Positions 26,701 to 34,970 are shown, counted from the stretch's first letter. The stretch is 40,259 nt of DNA from Pseudomonadota bacterium (GCA_030535425.1 JAUNHQ010000020.1:1-40259), one strand, 5' to 3'. Notes: a model not told the origin generated them from the letters alone. Translations and numbers: made by a program.

Positions 26701-29700
26701 ATCAGACATTGCTGCCAGCGCGGGCGACGTAACCAGCCCCGCGCTGCCCGATGCACTGGCAGAGGTGCCTTCGACGCTGGCGCCGCCCGCCCTGGAGGAG
26801 AACAGCGGTGATGGCTTGCAGGCGGTAGAGGTGAGCGAGGCATCTGCCACCGACTGGGGCTTGCCGCTGGCGTTGAACGAGTTGGACTTCACGGCTGAGC
26901 AGACACCCGGGACCAGTGTTCACGCAGGCAGTGAGCGCCTGTCTGAAGAGCAGGCGCCTGCTCAGCTGGCGGAGCCGGCGCTGGAGACCTGGGCGCTGGA
27001 TGCGTCCGGGCAGGACGCCGCAGCCGAACCAGAGGCGCCAGCCTTGGAAGTACAAGAACAAGAGGTGCCAGCTGCGACGAGCTGGCTGGCCGATGACGAT
27101 GCCTACCGCCAGATCGGTGATCTGCGTGTCAGCACGCCTTTGTTCAATGTGTACCTGAGCGAAGCCGACGAATGGTCACGCCAGCTGGTTGCCGATCTGG
27201 CCGATTGGGCAACCACACTTCACCAGCCTGTGCCTGAGCGCGCCATTGCCTGCGCACACTCGCTGGCTGGCAGCTCGGCCACCGTGGGGTTTGCTGCCCT
27301 GTCGGAGATGGCGCGCGCAGTCGAGCATGCCTTGCAGCGCCTGCATGCGCAGTCCGGTGGCACGCCTGAGCAGGCGCGCGTGCTGGGCCGTGCATCAGAG
27401 GACATGCGCCATGTTCTGCACCAGTTTGCCGCCGGCATGCTGAAAGAGCCCAGCCAGGCTTTGCTGGCCGAAGTGAACGGGCTGGAGCCTCTGCCGAGTG
27501 AAGCCACGCCAGTCGCGCCGGCTGACGAAGTGGCGTTTGCTGCGCCTGTGCCTGCACCTGTGACGGCCATCGCGCCTGCACAGGCCGCGGCCGCGCCAGC
27601 TACGCCGGGCGCGGCGCGGGCCAGCATCACCGATGACATCGATGTGGCTGATGCGGTGGATCCAGACCTGTTCCCCATCTTCGAGGAAGAGGCTGAGGAA
27701 CTGATGCCCATTCTGAGCGCCGCCATGCGCGAATGGATCAGCCGCCCGCAAGTGCTTGAGCCGCGCGCGCAGGTGCTGCGCGCCTTGCACACCCTCAAGG
27801 GCAGTGCGCGCCTGTCGGGCGCACTGCGGCTGGGGGAAGTGGCGCACCGCATCGAATCGGCCATTGAAACCATTGGGACTGAGGACCTGACCCCGGCCGA
27901 CCTGGAGCCTGTGCAAGAGCACCTGGACGAGATGCTTGCGGCCTTCCGTCGCTTGCAGACCGGTGAGGTGGGCATGGGCGTGGGGGTCGAGGTGGCCCCA
28001 GACGCCGCAGAACGCATGCAGGCGCTGGCCGCTGCTGGCGGAGAGGCTGTGGCCGATGCGGCCGGGCAGACGGTGCAGGCCGAGCCGCCCGCACCTGCCG
28101 CGCAAGTGGTGCGGGGCAACGTGGCCTTGCCTGCATCTCTGTCCATGGTATCGGCTCGCGCTGCGGCCACTCAGGCGGTACGCGTGCGCTCGCAGCTGCT
28201 GGATCGCCTGGTGGCGCAGGCGGGCGAAGTCATTACCTCGCGCGCGCGTCTGGAAGCAGGGGTTGGCCAGCTGCGCAGCTCGCTCAACGACCTGACAGGC
28301 AACCTGGAACGCCTGCGCCAGCAGCTGCGTGATGTGGAGCTGCAAGCTGAAACGCAAATGCAGTCGCGCCTGGCCTTGTCCAAGGACGCGCAGCAAAACT
28401 TCGATCCGCTGGAGTTCGACCGCTTCACGCGCATGCAAGAGCTCACCCGCATGATGGCCGAGTCGGTCAACGACGTTGCCACGGTGCAGCGCACCTTGCA
28501 GCGCGCCGTGGAAAGCAGTGAAGACGACCTGGCCGCGCAGGCGCGCCAGTCGCGCGAGCTGCAACGCGACTTGCTGCGCACGCGCATGGTGGAGTTCGAA
28601 AGCATTTCCGAGCGCCTGTACCGTGTGGTGCGCCAGGCGTCCAAGGAAACGGGCAAGCAAGTGCGCCTGGACATCGTGGGTGGTGCCATTGAAATGGACC
28701 GCGGCATCCTGGAGCGCATGACCCCTGCCTTTGAACACTTGCTGCGCAACTGCGTGGTGCATGGCATCGAGAACCAGGCCATGCGCGAGGCACGCGACAA
28801 ACCTGTCACGGGCCTCATCACCATTGAGGTGCAACAGGCGGGCAACGACGTGGGCGTGGAGTTCCGCGACGATGGCGCGGGACTGAACCTGCCGCGCATT
28901 CGCGAGCGCGCGCTGCAACAGGGGCTGATCACGCCCGAGCAGCAGCTGAGCGATGCCGAGGTGGGCAACCTGATCTTCGCCCCAGGCTTCACCACCGCCA
29001 CCGAAGTGACCGAGCTGGCAGGCCGTGGCGTGGGCATGGATGTGGTGCGCACCGAGGTGCAGGCGCTGGGCGGGCGCATCGAGACGTCCACGCGTGAAGG
29101 CCGTGGCTCGTCCTTCCGCCTGGTGCTGCCGCTGACCACGGCCGTCACGCATGTGGTCATGGTGCGTGCTGGCAGCCTGGCTGTGGGGGTGCCCTCCAAC
29201 CTGGTGGACATCGTGCAGCGTGCCACGCCCCAGGATTTGCAGCAGGCCTACGAAAGCGGCCAGTGGCGCATGGGCGATGAGACGCTGCCTTTCTTTTGGG
29301 CTGGTGCGCTGCTGCAAAACTCGCCGCGCAGCACCGAGCCGCCTTCGCGCACCATGCCTGTGGTCATCTTCCGCTCTGCCGCGCAGCGCGTGGCCGTGCA
29401 TGTGGACGAAGTGCTGGGTAACCAGGAAGTCGTGGTGAAGGCGCTGGGCTCGCAGCTCTCGCGCCTGCCGGGCCTGGTGGCCATCACAGCCCTGGCTTCT
29501 GGCGCCGTGGCGCTGATCTACAACCCCGTGGCCCTGGCTGCGGTGTATGGCGAGCAGGCACGCGCGATGAGCGTGGCCGAGCCACAGACCACGCAGGCGG
29601 ATGCGCCCAGCGTGCCCACGGCAGCAGCGGCGGCGCTGCATTCGGATATACCGCTGGTGCTCGTGGTGGATGACTCCATCACCGTGCGCCGCGTCACACA

Positions 29701-30028
29701 GCGTCTGCTGCAACGTGAAGGCTATCGCGTGGCCTTGGCCGCCGACGGCTTGCAGGGGCTGGAGCGCTTGCAGATCGAACGCCCGGCTGTGGTGCTGTCG
29801 GACATCGAAATGCCGCGCATGGACGGCTTTGACTTCGTGCGCAACATCCGCGCCGATGAGGCGATGGCCGACTTGCCCGTCATCATGATTACCTCGCGCA
29901 TCGCCGAAAAGCACCGCGAACATGCGCGCGAGCTGGGTGTCGACCACTACCTGGGCAAGCCCTATTCCGAAGAGGAACTGCTGGGCCTGATCCGCGAGTA
30001 CGCCAAGCACAAGAGCGTCGCAGACTGA
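23765..30028 (+). CDS. chpA: ChpA: multi-Hpt hybrid CheA-type histidine kinase
   Basis: Encodes 2087 residues. Order: an N-terminal helical region with degenerate Hpt-like helices (about 10-110 and near 498, QMKGVLSVLG, no His); Hpt with His751 (HTLKGSSRMVG); a long acidic Ala/Pro linker (about 840-1115); Hpt with His1165 (AHSLAGSSATVG); Hpt with His1342 (HTLKGSARLSG); dimerisation and HATPase core with N-box Asn1662 (LLRNCVVHGIEN), FRDDGAGLNL and GRGVGMDVVRTEV; CheW domain; receiver with Asp2013 (VVLSDIEMPRMDG). It is the central kinase of the Pil-Chp system and phosphorylates PilG and PilH. The P. aeruginosa homologue is longer with more Hpt/Xpt modules, so this is a reduced version. A strong terminator follows. 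Confidence 0.95.
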   Translation: MVTSQAGTHANGAVNTADLGPLAWVLDETRKSIESASRSLKRFAHEAEAARGVDLASVDASQLRMARQQLHQVVGALDMVGQSVAALMVRGMESAVQQFVQRPEQCSEDTANVLERAGFALVEYLQSQLADKPRSALGLFPHFKQVQELAGADRVHPADLWVFPWRWMDPATPAAAQRIAYGPEVRSRLDQRVLKIMKHADTNAAAEVSVISLGLADGESARQPVVFWKLSAGFFEALAQSLIPMDVYTKRAASRMLLQYATMARGDHGVSERLAQDLLFFCAQAGPVLDTQAPVLAAVRRAWGLEGHRAVSYEKATFGLYDPGVLAQARRRVEAIKENWSALAGGDMARAKACVDQFGLVTDSLVKLHAKGKPLADALSRVAEQTAHAGHPPSPELAMETATAVLFLEASFADFQPSDAMFTHRLNQLAQRLDVVREGGAAPALEPWMEELYRRVSDRQTMGTVIGELRTTLGEAEQHLDQFFRNSEDKQALGAVPGLLAQMKGVLSVLGLDQAALAVGRMRDTVDRLLLEEGQVDPAKTTETFEHLGNSLGALGFLVDMLDYQPVLARKLFVYDEEAGELKHVSGRVHVGMEGDAGDTPTALDIELDLGDESGNGQAAGQATMMPELSQPADMLTGQLEQMAKQAALDDKPALALAANRAADAARQDLASLPDALHALQAMVGVPAPAEMQDVPDGSAQNDAPDEDDDLLDIFLEEAREVVQNGHQAIQALALAPADMEQQTTLRRAFHTLKGSSRMVGLSEFGEAAWSMEQLLNAWLADPKPVNDDLRGLAEEAMQAFGHWVEDIAAKQAGRWQAAPFKLAADALRTQGTRVPLALDAGSAAVTETAESAPVPELSASIDMPLAAEAVNGLAEAPGLTAGLDVSVPLMADEPLAGLAFDDPAQEDAASQALDGLAVSENASEDMRAAPELVSPAGSLSGEDVLAAFDLPDLELTLPPTADDVPAEALDSEAQQVLTSDIAASAGDVTSPALPDALAEVPSTLAPPALEENSGDGLQAVEVSEASATDWGLPLALNELDFTAEQTPGTSVHAGSERLSEEQAPAQLAEPALETWALDASGQDAAAEPEAPALEVQEQEVPAATSWLADDDAYRQIGDLRVSTPLFNVYLSEADEWSRQLVADLADWATTLHQPVPERAIACAHSLAGSSATVGFAALSEMARAVEHALQRLHAQSGGTPEQARVLGRASEDMRHVLHQFAAGMLKEPSQALLAEVNGLEPLPSEATPVAPADEVAFAAPVPAPVTAIAPAQAAAAPATPGAARASITDDIDVADAVDPDLFPIFEEEAEELMPILSAAMREWISRPQVLEPRAQVLRALHTLKGSARLSGALRLGEVAHRIESAIETIGTEDLTPADLEPVQEHLDEMLAAFRRLQTGEVGMGVGVEVAPDAAERMQALAAAGGEAVADAAGQTVQAEPPAPAAQVVRGNVALPASLSMVSARAAATQAVRVRSQLLDRLVAQAGEVITSRARLEAGVGQLRSSLNDLTGNLERLRQQLRDVELQAETQMQSRLALSKDAQQNFDPLEFDRFTRMQELTRMMAESVNDVATVQRTLQRAVESSEDDLAAQARQSRELQRDLLRTRMVEFESISERLYRVVRQASKETGKQVRLDIVGGAIEMDRGILERMTPAFEHLLRNCVVHGIENQAMREARDKPVTGLITIEVQQAGNDVGVEFRDDGAGLNLPRIRERALQQGLITPEQQLSDAEVGNLIFAPGFTTATEVTELAGRGVGMDVVRTEVQALGGRIETSTREGRGSSFRLVLPLTTAVTHVVMVRAGSLAVGVPSNLVDIVQRATPQDLQQAYESGQWRMGDETLPFFWAGALLQNSPRSTEPPSRTMPVVIFRSAAQRVAVHVDEVLGNQEVVVKALGSQLSRLPGLVAITALASGAVALIYNPVALAAVYGEQARAMSVAEPQTTQADAPSVPTAAAAALHSDIPLVLVVDDSITVRRVTQRLLQREGYRVALAADGLQGLERLQIERPAVVLSDIEMPRMDGFDFVRNIRADEAMADLPVIMITSRIAEKHREHARELGVDHYLGKPYSEEELLGLIREYAKHKSVAD

Positions 30029-30053
30029 TATCAGCCGCGCGTCGCTTGCCAAG

Positions 30054-30089
30054 CCGCCCTCCATGCCCTGGCATGAAGGGCGGTTTTTT
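30054..30089 (+). terminator. Intrinsic terminator of chpA
   Basis: A 14-bp stem with one mismatch, CCGCCCTCCATGCC (30054-30067) and GGCATGAAGGGCGG (30070-30083), two-base loop, then six T (30084-30089). It ends the rubredoxin/pil-chp block and is followed at once by repeat copy D. Confidence 0.92.
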
Positions 30090-30095
30090 ATATAT

Positions 30096-30150
30096 AAAAA
30101 TAGCCATTTGCGCGTATTAGACAAGGGTTTTAAGCTATTTTTTATATAGC
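30096..30150 (+). repeat. AGCTAT-type hairpin repeat, copy D
   Basis: TAGCCATTTGCGCG, then CAAGGGTTTTAAGCTAT, then arms GCTAT (30134-30138) and ATAGC (30146-30150) around a 7-base loop. The outer parts AAAAATAGC and GCTATTTTT also pair, so two alternative hairpins are possible. It lies just after the chpA terminator. Confidence 0.8.
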
Positions 30151-30241
30151 ATTTAAGGCTTGTCACAGTGCTTCAAGCGGATTGCTGTGGGTGCCGGTGG
30201 CGGGCTGGCGCCGCACGGGTAGATGCTTTTTCGCTCCGGTG

Positions 30242-30283
30242 GGCTGCCTGATGCATGCCGCTGGCGCGCTACATTAGGCAGCC
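30242..30283. promoter_or_regulatory. Long dyad abutting the lipid-kinase-family start codon
   Basis: GGCTGCCTGATG (30242-30253) and CATTAGGCAGCC (30272-30283) pair over 12 bases with one G-T, separated by 18 bases; the ATG follows at 30287. As DNA it could be an operator; as RNA it would place the initiation region at the foot of a hairpin. Confidence 0.5.
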
Positions 30284-30286
30284 TGT

Positions 30287-31225
30287 ATGCAAGCTGCTGC
30301 GTCTCCGCTGTTTTTCGTCTTCAACGCCGCTTCGGGCCAGGCCGATGCCTTGCGCGCCAGCGAGCGCGTGCAGGCGTTGCTGGCGCAGGCCGGGCGCGCC
30401 TGTCAGGTGGAGCTGGCGCGCCAGCCGGGCGAGCTGCTGCCCGCCACCGTGCGCGCCGTGCACCAGGCGCGCGAAGCGGGCGGCGCGGTGGTGGCCGCCG
30501 GGGGCGATGGCACGCTCAACACCGTGGCGCAGGCGGTGTGGAACGCGGGCCTGCCCATGGGGGTGCTGCCCATGGGCACCTTCAATTACTTTGCGCGCGC
30601 CTGGGGCATGCCCACCGATCTGGACGAGGCCGTGGCCGCTCTGCTGAACGCGCGCGCGCAGCCTGTGCCGGTGGGCCTGCTGGGCGAGCGGGTGTTTCTG
30701 GTCAACGCCAGCGTGGGGCTGTACCCGCAGCTGCTGCTGGACCGCGAAGACGCCAAGCAGCGCTTTGGCCGCCACCGCCTGGTGGCGCTGCTGGCCGGGC
30801 TGGGCACGGTGCTGCGCGGGCGCAGTGTGCTGACGCTGGAGCTGCACACCCAGGGCCAAACGCGCGTGGTGCGCACGCGCACGCTGTTCGTGGGCAACAA
30901 CGAGCTGCAATTGCGCGCGCTGGGCCTGCCCGAGGCGGTGCAGGTGCAGCGCGGGCGATTGGCCGCCATCACCTTGCAGCCGCTGCCGTGGTGGCACACG
31001 CTGTGGCTGGCCGCGCGCGGCGCAGCCGGGCGGCTGGCGGGCTCGCAGGGGGTGGACAGCTTTGCGTTTGACGAGCTGCTGGTGCGCCCGCGCCGGGGTG
31101 TGCGCCAGATGCGGGTGGCGCTGGATGGCGAGGTCAGCCGCATGGCCGTGCCGCTGGTGTTTCGCAGCGCGCCGCACCCGCTGTGGCTGCTGCTGCCGCA
31201 AGACGCGCCGGAGCCGGCGGCGTGA
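30287..31225 (+). CDS. Diacylglycerol kinase-family protein (lipid kinase-like)
   Basis: Encodes 312 residues. The DAGK catalytic domain is clear: FFVFNAASGQAD at the N-terminus, the nucleotide loop AGGDGTLNTVAQA (Gly72-Asn78), and LPMGTFNYFARAWGMP. A second beta-rich domain follows (VGLYPQLLLDREDAKQRFG, TLFVGNNELQLRALGLP, MRVALDGEV). Such proteins phosphorylate diacylglycerol or related lipids at the inner membrane; the exact substrate cannot be read. No Shine-Dalgarno sequence is evident, and a 12-bp dyad ends three bases before the ATG. The stop overlaps the GTG of the next gene, so the two are probably co-translated. Confidence 0.9.
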   Translation: MQAAASPLFFVFNAASGQADALRASERVQALLAQAGRACQVELARQPGELLPATVRAVHQAREAGGAVVAAGGDGTLNTVAQAVWNAGLPMGVLPMGTFNYFARAWGMPTDLDEAVAALLNARAQPVPVGLLGERVFLVNASVGLYPQLLLDREDAKQRFGRHRLVALLAGLGTVLRGRSVLTLELHTQGQTRVVRTRTLFVGNNELQLRALGLPEAVQVQRGRLAAITLQPLPWWHTLWLAARGAAGRLAGSQGVDSFAFDELLVRPRRGVRQMRVALDGEVSRMAVPLVFRSAPHPLWLLLPQDAPEPAA

Positions 31226-32070
31226 TCTTGCACCTGACCGATCTGCACTTTGGCACCGAGCGGCCCGAGGTGGCGCAGGCGCTGCTGGCGCTGGCGGCGC
31301 AGTGCCGGCCGGGGCTGATCGTGCTGTCGGGCGACATCACCCAGCGGGCGCGTGCCAGGCAGTTTGTGCGTGCGCGCGCTTTTGTGCAGCAGCTGTGCGC
31401 GGCCAGCGGGGCAGATGCGGCGCGCGACGTGCTGGCGGTGGCGGGCAACCACGATGTGCCGCTGGGCAACCTGGCGCTGCGCCTGTTCGATCCCTACGGC
31501 CCTTATCTGCGTCACTTTGCCGGCCACTTTGGCCACGGCACGGGCAGCGCGCTGGCGCCGGTGATCGGGCGCGAGGGCGTGTGCCTGATCGGGGTGAACA
31601 CCACGCGCGCCTGGCGCCACAAGCACGGCCAGGTGTCGGCAGCGCAGGTGGATGAGGTGGCTGCGCGCCTGCGCGCGGCGCCAGCGCACGCGCTGAAGCT
31701 GGTGGTGACGCACCAGCCCCTGCACGTGCTGGAGGCGGACGACACGAAGGACCTGGCACGCGGGCACCGCGCGGCGCTGGCGCGCTGGGCGCAGGCGGGG
31801 GCCGATTTGCTGCTGGCCGGGCACATTCACCAGGCTTTTGTGGCGCCGGTGCCCGGCGGGCCGATGTGGGCGGTGCAAAGCGGCACGGCCGTGTCGCGCC
31901 GCACGCGCCAGGGCGTGCCCAACAGCGTGCATGTGATTGCCTACCAGGGCCTGCCCGCCGGGCAGCGCGCGGTGGTGCAGCGCTGGGACTTTGTGGCCGA
32001 GGGCGCGCAGGCCGGCCGCTTTGCGCCGGTGGCGCGCACGGTGATTGCGCAAGCACGTGTCTCAGGGTAG
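31222..32070 (+). CDS. Calcineurin-like metallophosphoesterase
   Basis: Encodes 282 residues from the GTG at 31222, which overlaps the preceding TGA; the open frame extends upstream but the family begins here (ILHLTDLHFG). All metal-site motifs are present: DLH (Asp7, His9), SGDIT (Asp38), GNHD (Asn76-His77), VTHQP, and AGHIH. It resembles the CpdA/Icc-like group of cytosolic phosphodiesterases, but the substrate may be cyclic nucleotide, nucleotide or lipid-linked. Coupling to a lipid-kinase-like gene hints at opposing or sequential reactions on a lipid; this is inference. Repeat copy E follows. Confidence 0.9.
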   Translation: MILHLTDLHFGTERPEVAQALLALAAQCRPGLIVLSGDITQRARARQFVRARAFVQQLCAASGADAARDVLAVAGNHDVPLGNLALRLFDPYGPYLRHFAGHFGHGTGSALAPVIGREGVCLIGVNTTRAWRHKHGQVSAAQVDEVAARLRAAPAHALKLVVTHQPLHVLEADDTKDLARGHRAALARWAQAGADLLLAGHIHQAFVAPVPGGPMWAVQSGTAVSRRTRQGVPNSVHVIAYQGLPAGQRAVVQRWDFVAEGAQAGRFAPVARTVIAQARVSG

Positions 32071-32118
32071 CGATGAGCCGGGCTGTGGGCGAAGGCGGCA
32101 GGGTGTTTTGGATTCTCG

Positions 32119-32172
32119 TTAAAAATAGCTGTTTGCGCGCATCTTGAAAGGATTATTTGCTATATAAATAGA
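32119..32172 (+). repeat. AGCTAT-type hairpin repeat, copy E (degenerate)
   Basis: TAAAAATAGCTGTTTGCGCG (32120-32139), then GAAAGGATTATTTGCTAT and a decayed second arm (ATAG at 32168-32171). It follows the metallophosphoesterase gene. The spacing matches the other copies but the hairpin is weaker. Confidence 0.6.
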
Positions 32173-32399
32173 AGCTAAATGCTGCAAACCCGTGCTGGTC
32201 GCTGCATGCGAGAGGCGCGGCCTGGTTGACTCCAGCAGGCTTTGCACCACATGGGGCGCCAGCGCGCGGTCGGGGCTGGCGCAGGCGTTGGTGACGGGGT
32301 TGGTGGGGCTGGGGCTGGGGCTGGGGCAGCGGGCACAAACAGGGTGGGCAAGGCATAGGGGCAAGAGCCCTTGTCAAAGCCAAAGCGCCCGAGTCAGAC

Positions 32400-32435
32400 C
32401 GGGCAGGCGGCTATGGCAGACTTGCCCGTTTTTTT
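32400..32435 (+). terminator. Terminator-like hairpin in the tex leader
   Basis: Arms CGGGCA (32400-32405) and TGCCCG (32423-32428) enclose 17 bases and are followed by seven T (32429-32435). It ends only 36 bases before the tex ATG, far (about 330 bases) from the preceding gene, so it could be an attenuator for tex and not just the end of the upstream operon. Confidence 0.6.
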
Positions 32436-32471
32436 GCCCGGCCACTTTGCCGCCCCTGCCCGACCACGCAG

Positions 32472-34865
32472 ATGACCACCGCCTCCATTTCTTCCCAAAT
32501 CGCCGCCGAGCTGAACGTCCGCCAAGCCCAGGTGCAAGCTGCCGTTGACCTGCTGGACGGCGGCTCAACAGTGCCCTTCATTGCCCGCTACCGCAAGGAA
32601 GCCACGGGCGGCCTGGACGATGCGCAGCTGCGCGAGCTGCAAACGCGCCTAGGCTATTTGCGCGAGCTGTACGAGCGGCGCGCGGCCATCCTCAAAAGCA
32701 TTGAAGAACAAGGCAAGCTCACCCCTGAGCTGCAAGCGGCCATTGCCGCCGCGCCCACCAAGCAAGAGCTGGAAGACTTGTACCTGCCCTACAAGCCCAA
32801 GCGCCGCACCAAGGGGCAGATCGCGCGCGAATTCGGCATCGAGCCTTTGGCCGATCAGCTGTGGGCCGACCCCACGCTCAACCCCACCGAGGCGGCCCAG
32901 CCCTTTGTGAAGGCCGAAAAAGGCGAGGGCGGCGAAGACTTCACCACCGTGGCCGCCGTGCTTGATGGCGTGCGCGACATCCTGAGCGAGCGCTGGGCCG
33001 AAGACGCCGCGCTGGTGCAGGCCCTGCGCGAATGGCTGTGGCAAGAGGGTCTGCTGCAAAGCAAGCTGGCCGCGGGCAAGAACGAAAACGACACGGAAGT
33101 GGCCAAGTTCCGCGACTACTTTGACTACGACGAACCCATTGGCCGCGTGCCCAGCCACCGCGCGCTGGCCGTGTTTCGCGGGCGGCAGCTGGAAATTCTG
33201 GACGCCAAGCTCGTGGTGCCAGAGGCCGTGACTCCCTCCCCCGCTGGGGGAAGGGGCGCGGCACCCAGCCTGGCCGAAGGCCGCATCGCCCAGCACCTGG
33301 GCTGGAGCCACCAGGGCCGCGCCGCCGACGATTTGCTGCGCAAATGCGTCACCTGGACCTGGCGCGTCAAGCTGTCTTTGAGCACCGAGCGCGATTTGTT
33401 CGCCCGCCTGCGCGATGAGGCGGAGAAAGTCGCCATCAAAGTCTTTGCCGACAACCTGCGCGATTTGCTGCTGGCCGCCCCCGCCGGGGCCAAGGCCGTG
33501 ATGGGGCTGGACCCTGGCATCCGCACCGGTGTGAAAGTGGCCGTGGTCGATGCCACCGGCAAGCTGCTGGACACCACCACCGTGTACCCGCACGAGCCGC
33601 GCAAAGACTGGGACGGCAGCATCCACACCCTGGCCCGCCTGATCGCCCAGCATGGCGTGCAGCTCATTGCCATTGGCAACGGCACCGCCAGCCGCGAAAC
33701 CGACAAGCTGGCGGGCGACGTCATCAAATACCTGCAAAAAATGGCCGCAGCGCAGGCGCAGAGCGCGGCACAAGCTATCGAAAAGATAGTTATCAGCGAA
33801 GCCGGCGCCAGCGTTTACAGCGCGAGCGAATACGCCAGCCAGGAACTGCCCGACGTGGACGTGAGCCTGCGCGGCGCCGCCAGCATTGCCCGTCGCCTGC
33901 AAGACCCGCTGGCCGAGCTGGTCAAGATCGACCCCAAGAGCATTGGCGTGGGCCAGTACCAGCACGACGTGAACCAAAGCGAGCTGGCCCGCGCGCTGGA
34001 CGCCGTGGTGGAAGACTGCGTCAACGGCGTGGGGGTGGATCTGAACACCGCCAGCGCTCCGCTGCTGGCGCGCGTATCGGGCCTGTCGCCCACCGTGGCC
34101 AAGTCCATCGTGCGCTGGCGCGAGCAAAACGGCGCCTTTGCCGACCGGCAGCAACTGCTGCAAGTCAGCGGCCTGGGGCCAAAGACCTTTGAGCAAAGCG
34201 CGGGCTTTTTGCGCATACGCGGCGGTGCCAACCCGCTGGACGTGACCGGCGTGCACCCCGAAACCTACCCGGTGGTCGAGCAAATCATCGTCAAAACCGG
34301 CAAGCCGATTGATCAGCTCATGGGCCGCGCCGACGTGCTCAAGCCCTTGAAGCCCGAAGCCTTTGCCACCGAAGCCTTTGGCCCCATTACCGTCAAAGAC
34401 ATCCTGACCGAGCTGGAAAAACCCGGGCGCGACCCGCGCCCTGACTTCAAAGTGGCACGCTTCAACGAAGGTGTGGAAGACATTGCCGATTTGAAAGAAG
34501 GCATGGTGCTCGAAGGCACCGTGAGCAACGTGGCGCAGTTTGGCGCGTTCGTGGACCTGGGCGTGCACCAGGACGGGCTGGTGCATGTCTCGCAGCTGTC
34601 GAACAAGTTCGTGCAAGACGCGCGTGAAATCGTCAAAACCGGCCAGATCGTGAAAGTGAAAGTGCTGGAAGTGGACGTGCCGCGCAAGCGCATCAGCCTG
34701 ACCATGAAGCTGGACGCGCCCACGGGCAAGCGCGAAAGCCGCGACAACCGCTTTGAAAGCGCGGGCCGCGGCCAGCAGCGCTACGGCCAAAGCCGCCCCG
34801 CCGCCGCCCCGCAAGGCGCCATGGCATCGGCTTTTGAAAAGCTCAAAGGGCTGCAAAAGCGATAG
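32472..34865 (+). CDS. tex: Transcription accessory protein Tex
   Basis: Encodes 797 residues, a full-length Tex/YhgF RNA-binding protein. Order: N-terminal helical domain ([33 protein letters not shown]), YqgF/RNase H-like domain from 344 ([43 protein letters not shown]), helix-hairpin-helix region (about 520-590, [14 protein letters not shown]), and S1 domain (about 672-745, [18 protein letters not shown]). Two unusual segments stand out: residues 253-263 ([10 protein letters not shown]) lie on an 18-base palindrome shared with the left edge of the window, and residues 434-441 (QAIEKIVI) lie on a near copy of the AGCTAT hairpin. Both keep the frame, so the protein is probably functional. 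Confidence 0.96.
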   Translation: MTTASISSQIAAELNVRQAQVQAAVDLLDGGSTVPFIARYRKEATGGLDDAQLRELQTRLGYLRELYERRAAILKSIEEQGKLTPELQAAIAAAPTKQELEDLYLPYKPKRRTKGQIAREFGIEPLADQLWADPTLNPTEAAQPFVKAEKGEGGEDFTTVAAVLDGVRDILSERWAEDAALVQALREWLWQEGLLQSKLAAGKNENDTEVAKFRDYFDYDEPIGRVPSHRALAVFRGRQLEILDAKLVVPEAVTPSPAGGRGAAPSLAEGRIAQHLGWSHQGRAADDLLRKCVTWTWRVKLSLSTERDLFARLRDEAEKVAIKVFADNLRDLLLAAPAGAKAVMGLDPGIRTGVKVAVVDATGKLLDTTTVYPHEPRKDWDGSIHTLARLIAQHGVQLIAIGNGTASRETDKLAGDVIKYLQKMAAAQAQSAAQAIEKIVISEAGASVYSASEYASQELPDVDVSLRGAASIARRLQDPLAELVKIDPKSIGVGQYQHDVNQSELARALDAVVEDCVNGVGVDLNTASAPLLARVSGLSPTVAKSIVRWREQNGAFADRQQLLQVSGLGPKTFEQSAGFLRIRGGANPLDVTGVHPETYPVVEQIIVKTGKPIDQLMGRADVLKPLKPEAFATEAFGPITVKDILTELEKPGRDPRPDFKVARFNEGVEDIADLKEGMVLEGTVSNVAQFGAFVDLGVHQDGLVHVSQLSNKFVQDAREIVKTGQIVKVKVLEVDVPRKRISLTMKLDAPTGKRESRDNRFESAGRGQQRYGQSRPAAAPQGAMASAFEKLKGLQKR
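33234..33251 (+). repeat. C/G-rich palindromic repeat inside tex
   Basis: CCCTCCCCCGCTGGGGGA, identical (inverted) to 37-54. It encodes part of the run PSPAGGRG between two well-conserved Tex segments, which suggests in-frame insertion of a mobile or duplicated palindrome. Confidence 0.6.
33773..33791 (+). repeat. AGCTAT-type hairpin inside tex
   Basis: AGCTAT (33773-33778), 7-base loop, ATAGTT (33786-33791). It closely matches the hairpin of copy B (AGCTAT, 7 bases, ATAGTT). It encodes residues of AIEKIVI just before the conserved SEAGAS motif of Tex. Confidence 0.55.
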
Positions 34866-34942
34866 CTGCTGCGGCAGGCCGCAGCGCCACACCCTCAGTC
34901 CCTGCACGGGCGGGCGCGCGCCGCATGCTGTCTGCTGTGCAA

Positions 34943-34967
34943 CAGCGGGGCAAGTCCCGCTGCTTTT
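34943..34967 (+). terminator. Candidate terminator after tex
   Basis: Arms CAGCGGG (34943-34949) and CCCGCTG (34956-34962), six-base loop, then CTTTT. The T-run is short. It precedes the stronger hairpin in front of the aldolase gene. Confidence 0.5.
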
Positions 34968-34970
34968 ACA

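Larger units (their letters stand above)
32071..32471. other. 401-base intergenic region before tex
   Basis: No credible gene. It contains repeat copy E (about 32119-32172), a short tandem run of GGGGCT units near 32302-32326, and a terminator-like hairpin at 32400-32435. Reverse-strand frames encode only low-complexity Pro/Ser-rich sequence. Confidence 0.55.

Noticed and set aside
27395-30166. 923-codon open frame opposite chpA
   Set aside because: His/Arg/Gln-rich antisense translation, no family similarity, while chpA is complete on the other strand.
32302-32326. GGGGCT tandem run as a possible phase-variation tract
   Set aside because: Only about three to four units, imperfect, and not inside or next to a promoter or reading frame that I can support.
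34868-34885. GCTGCGG/CCGCAGC hairpin just after the tex stop as terminator
   Set aside because: The stem is good but no T-run follows; the candidate at 34943-34967 fits better.
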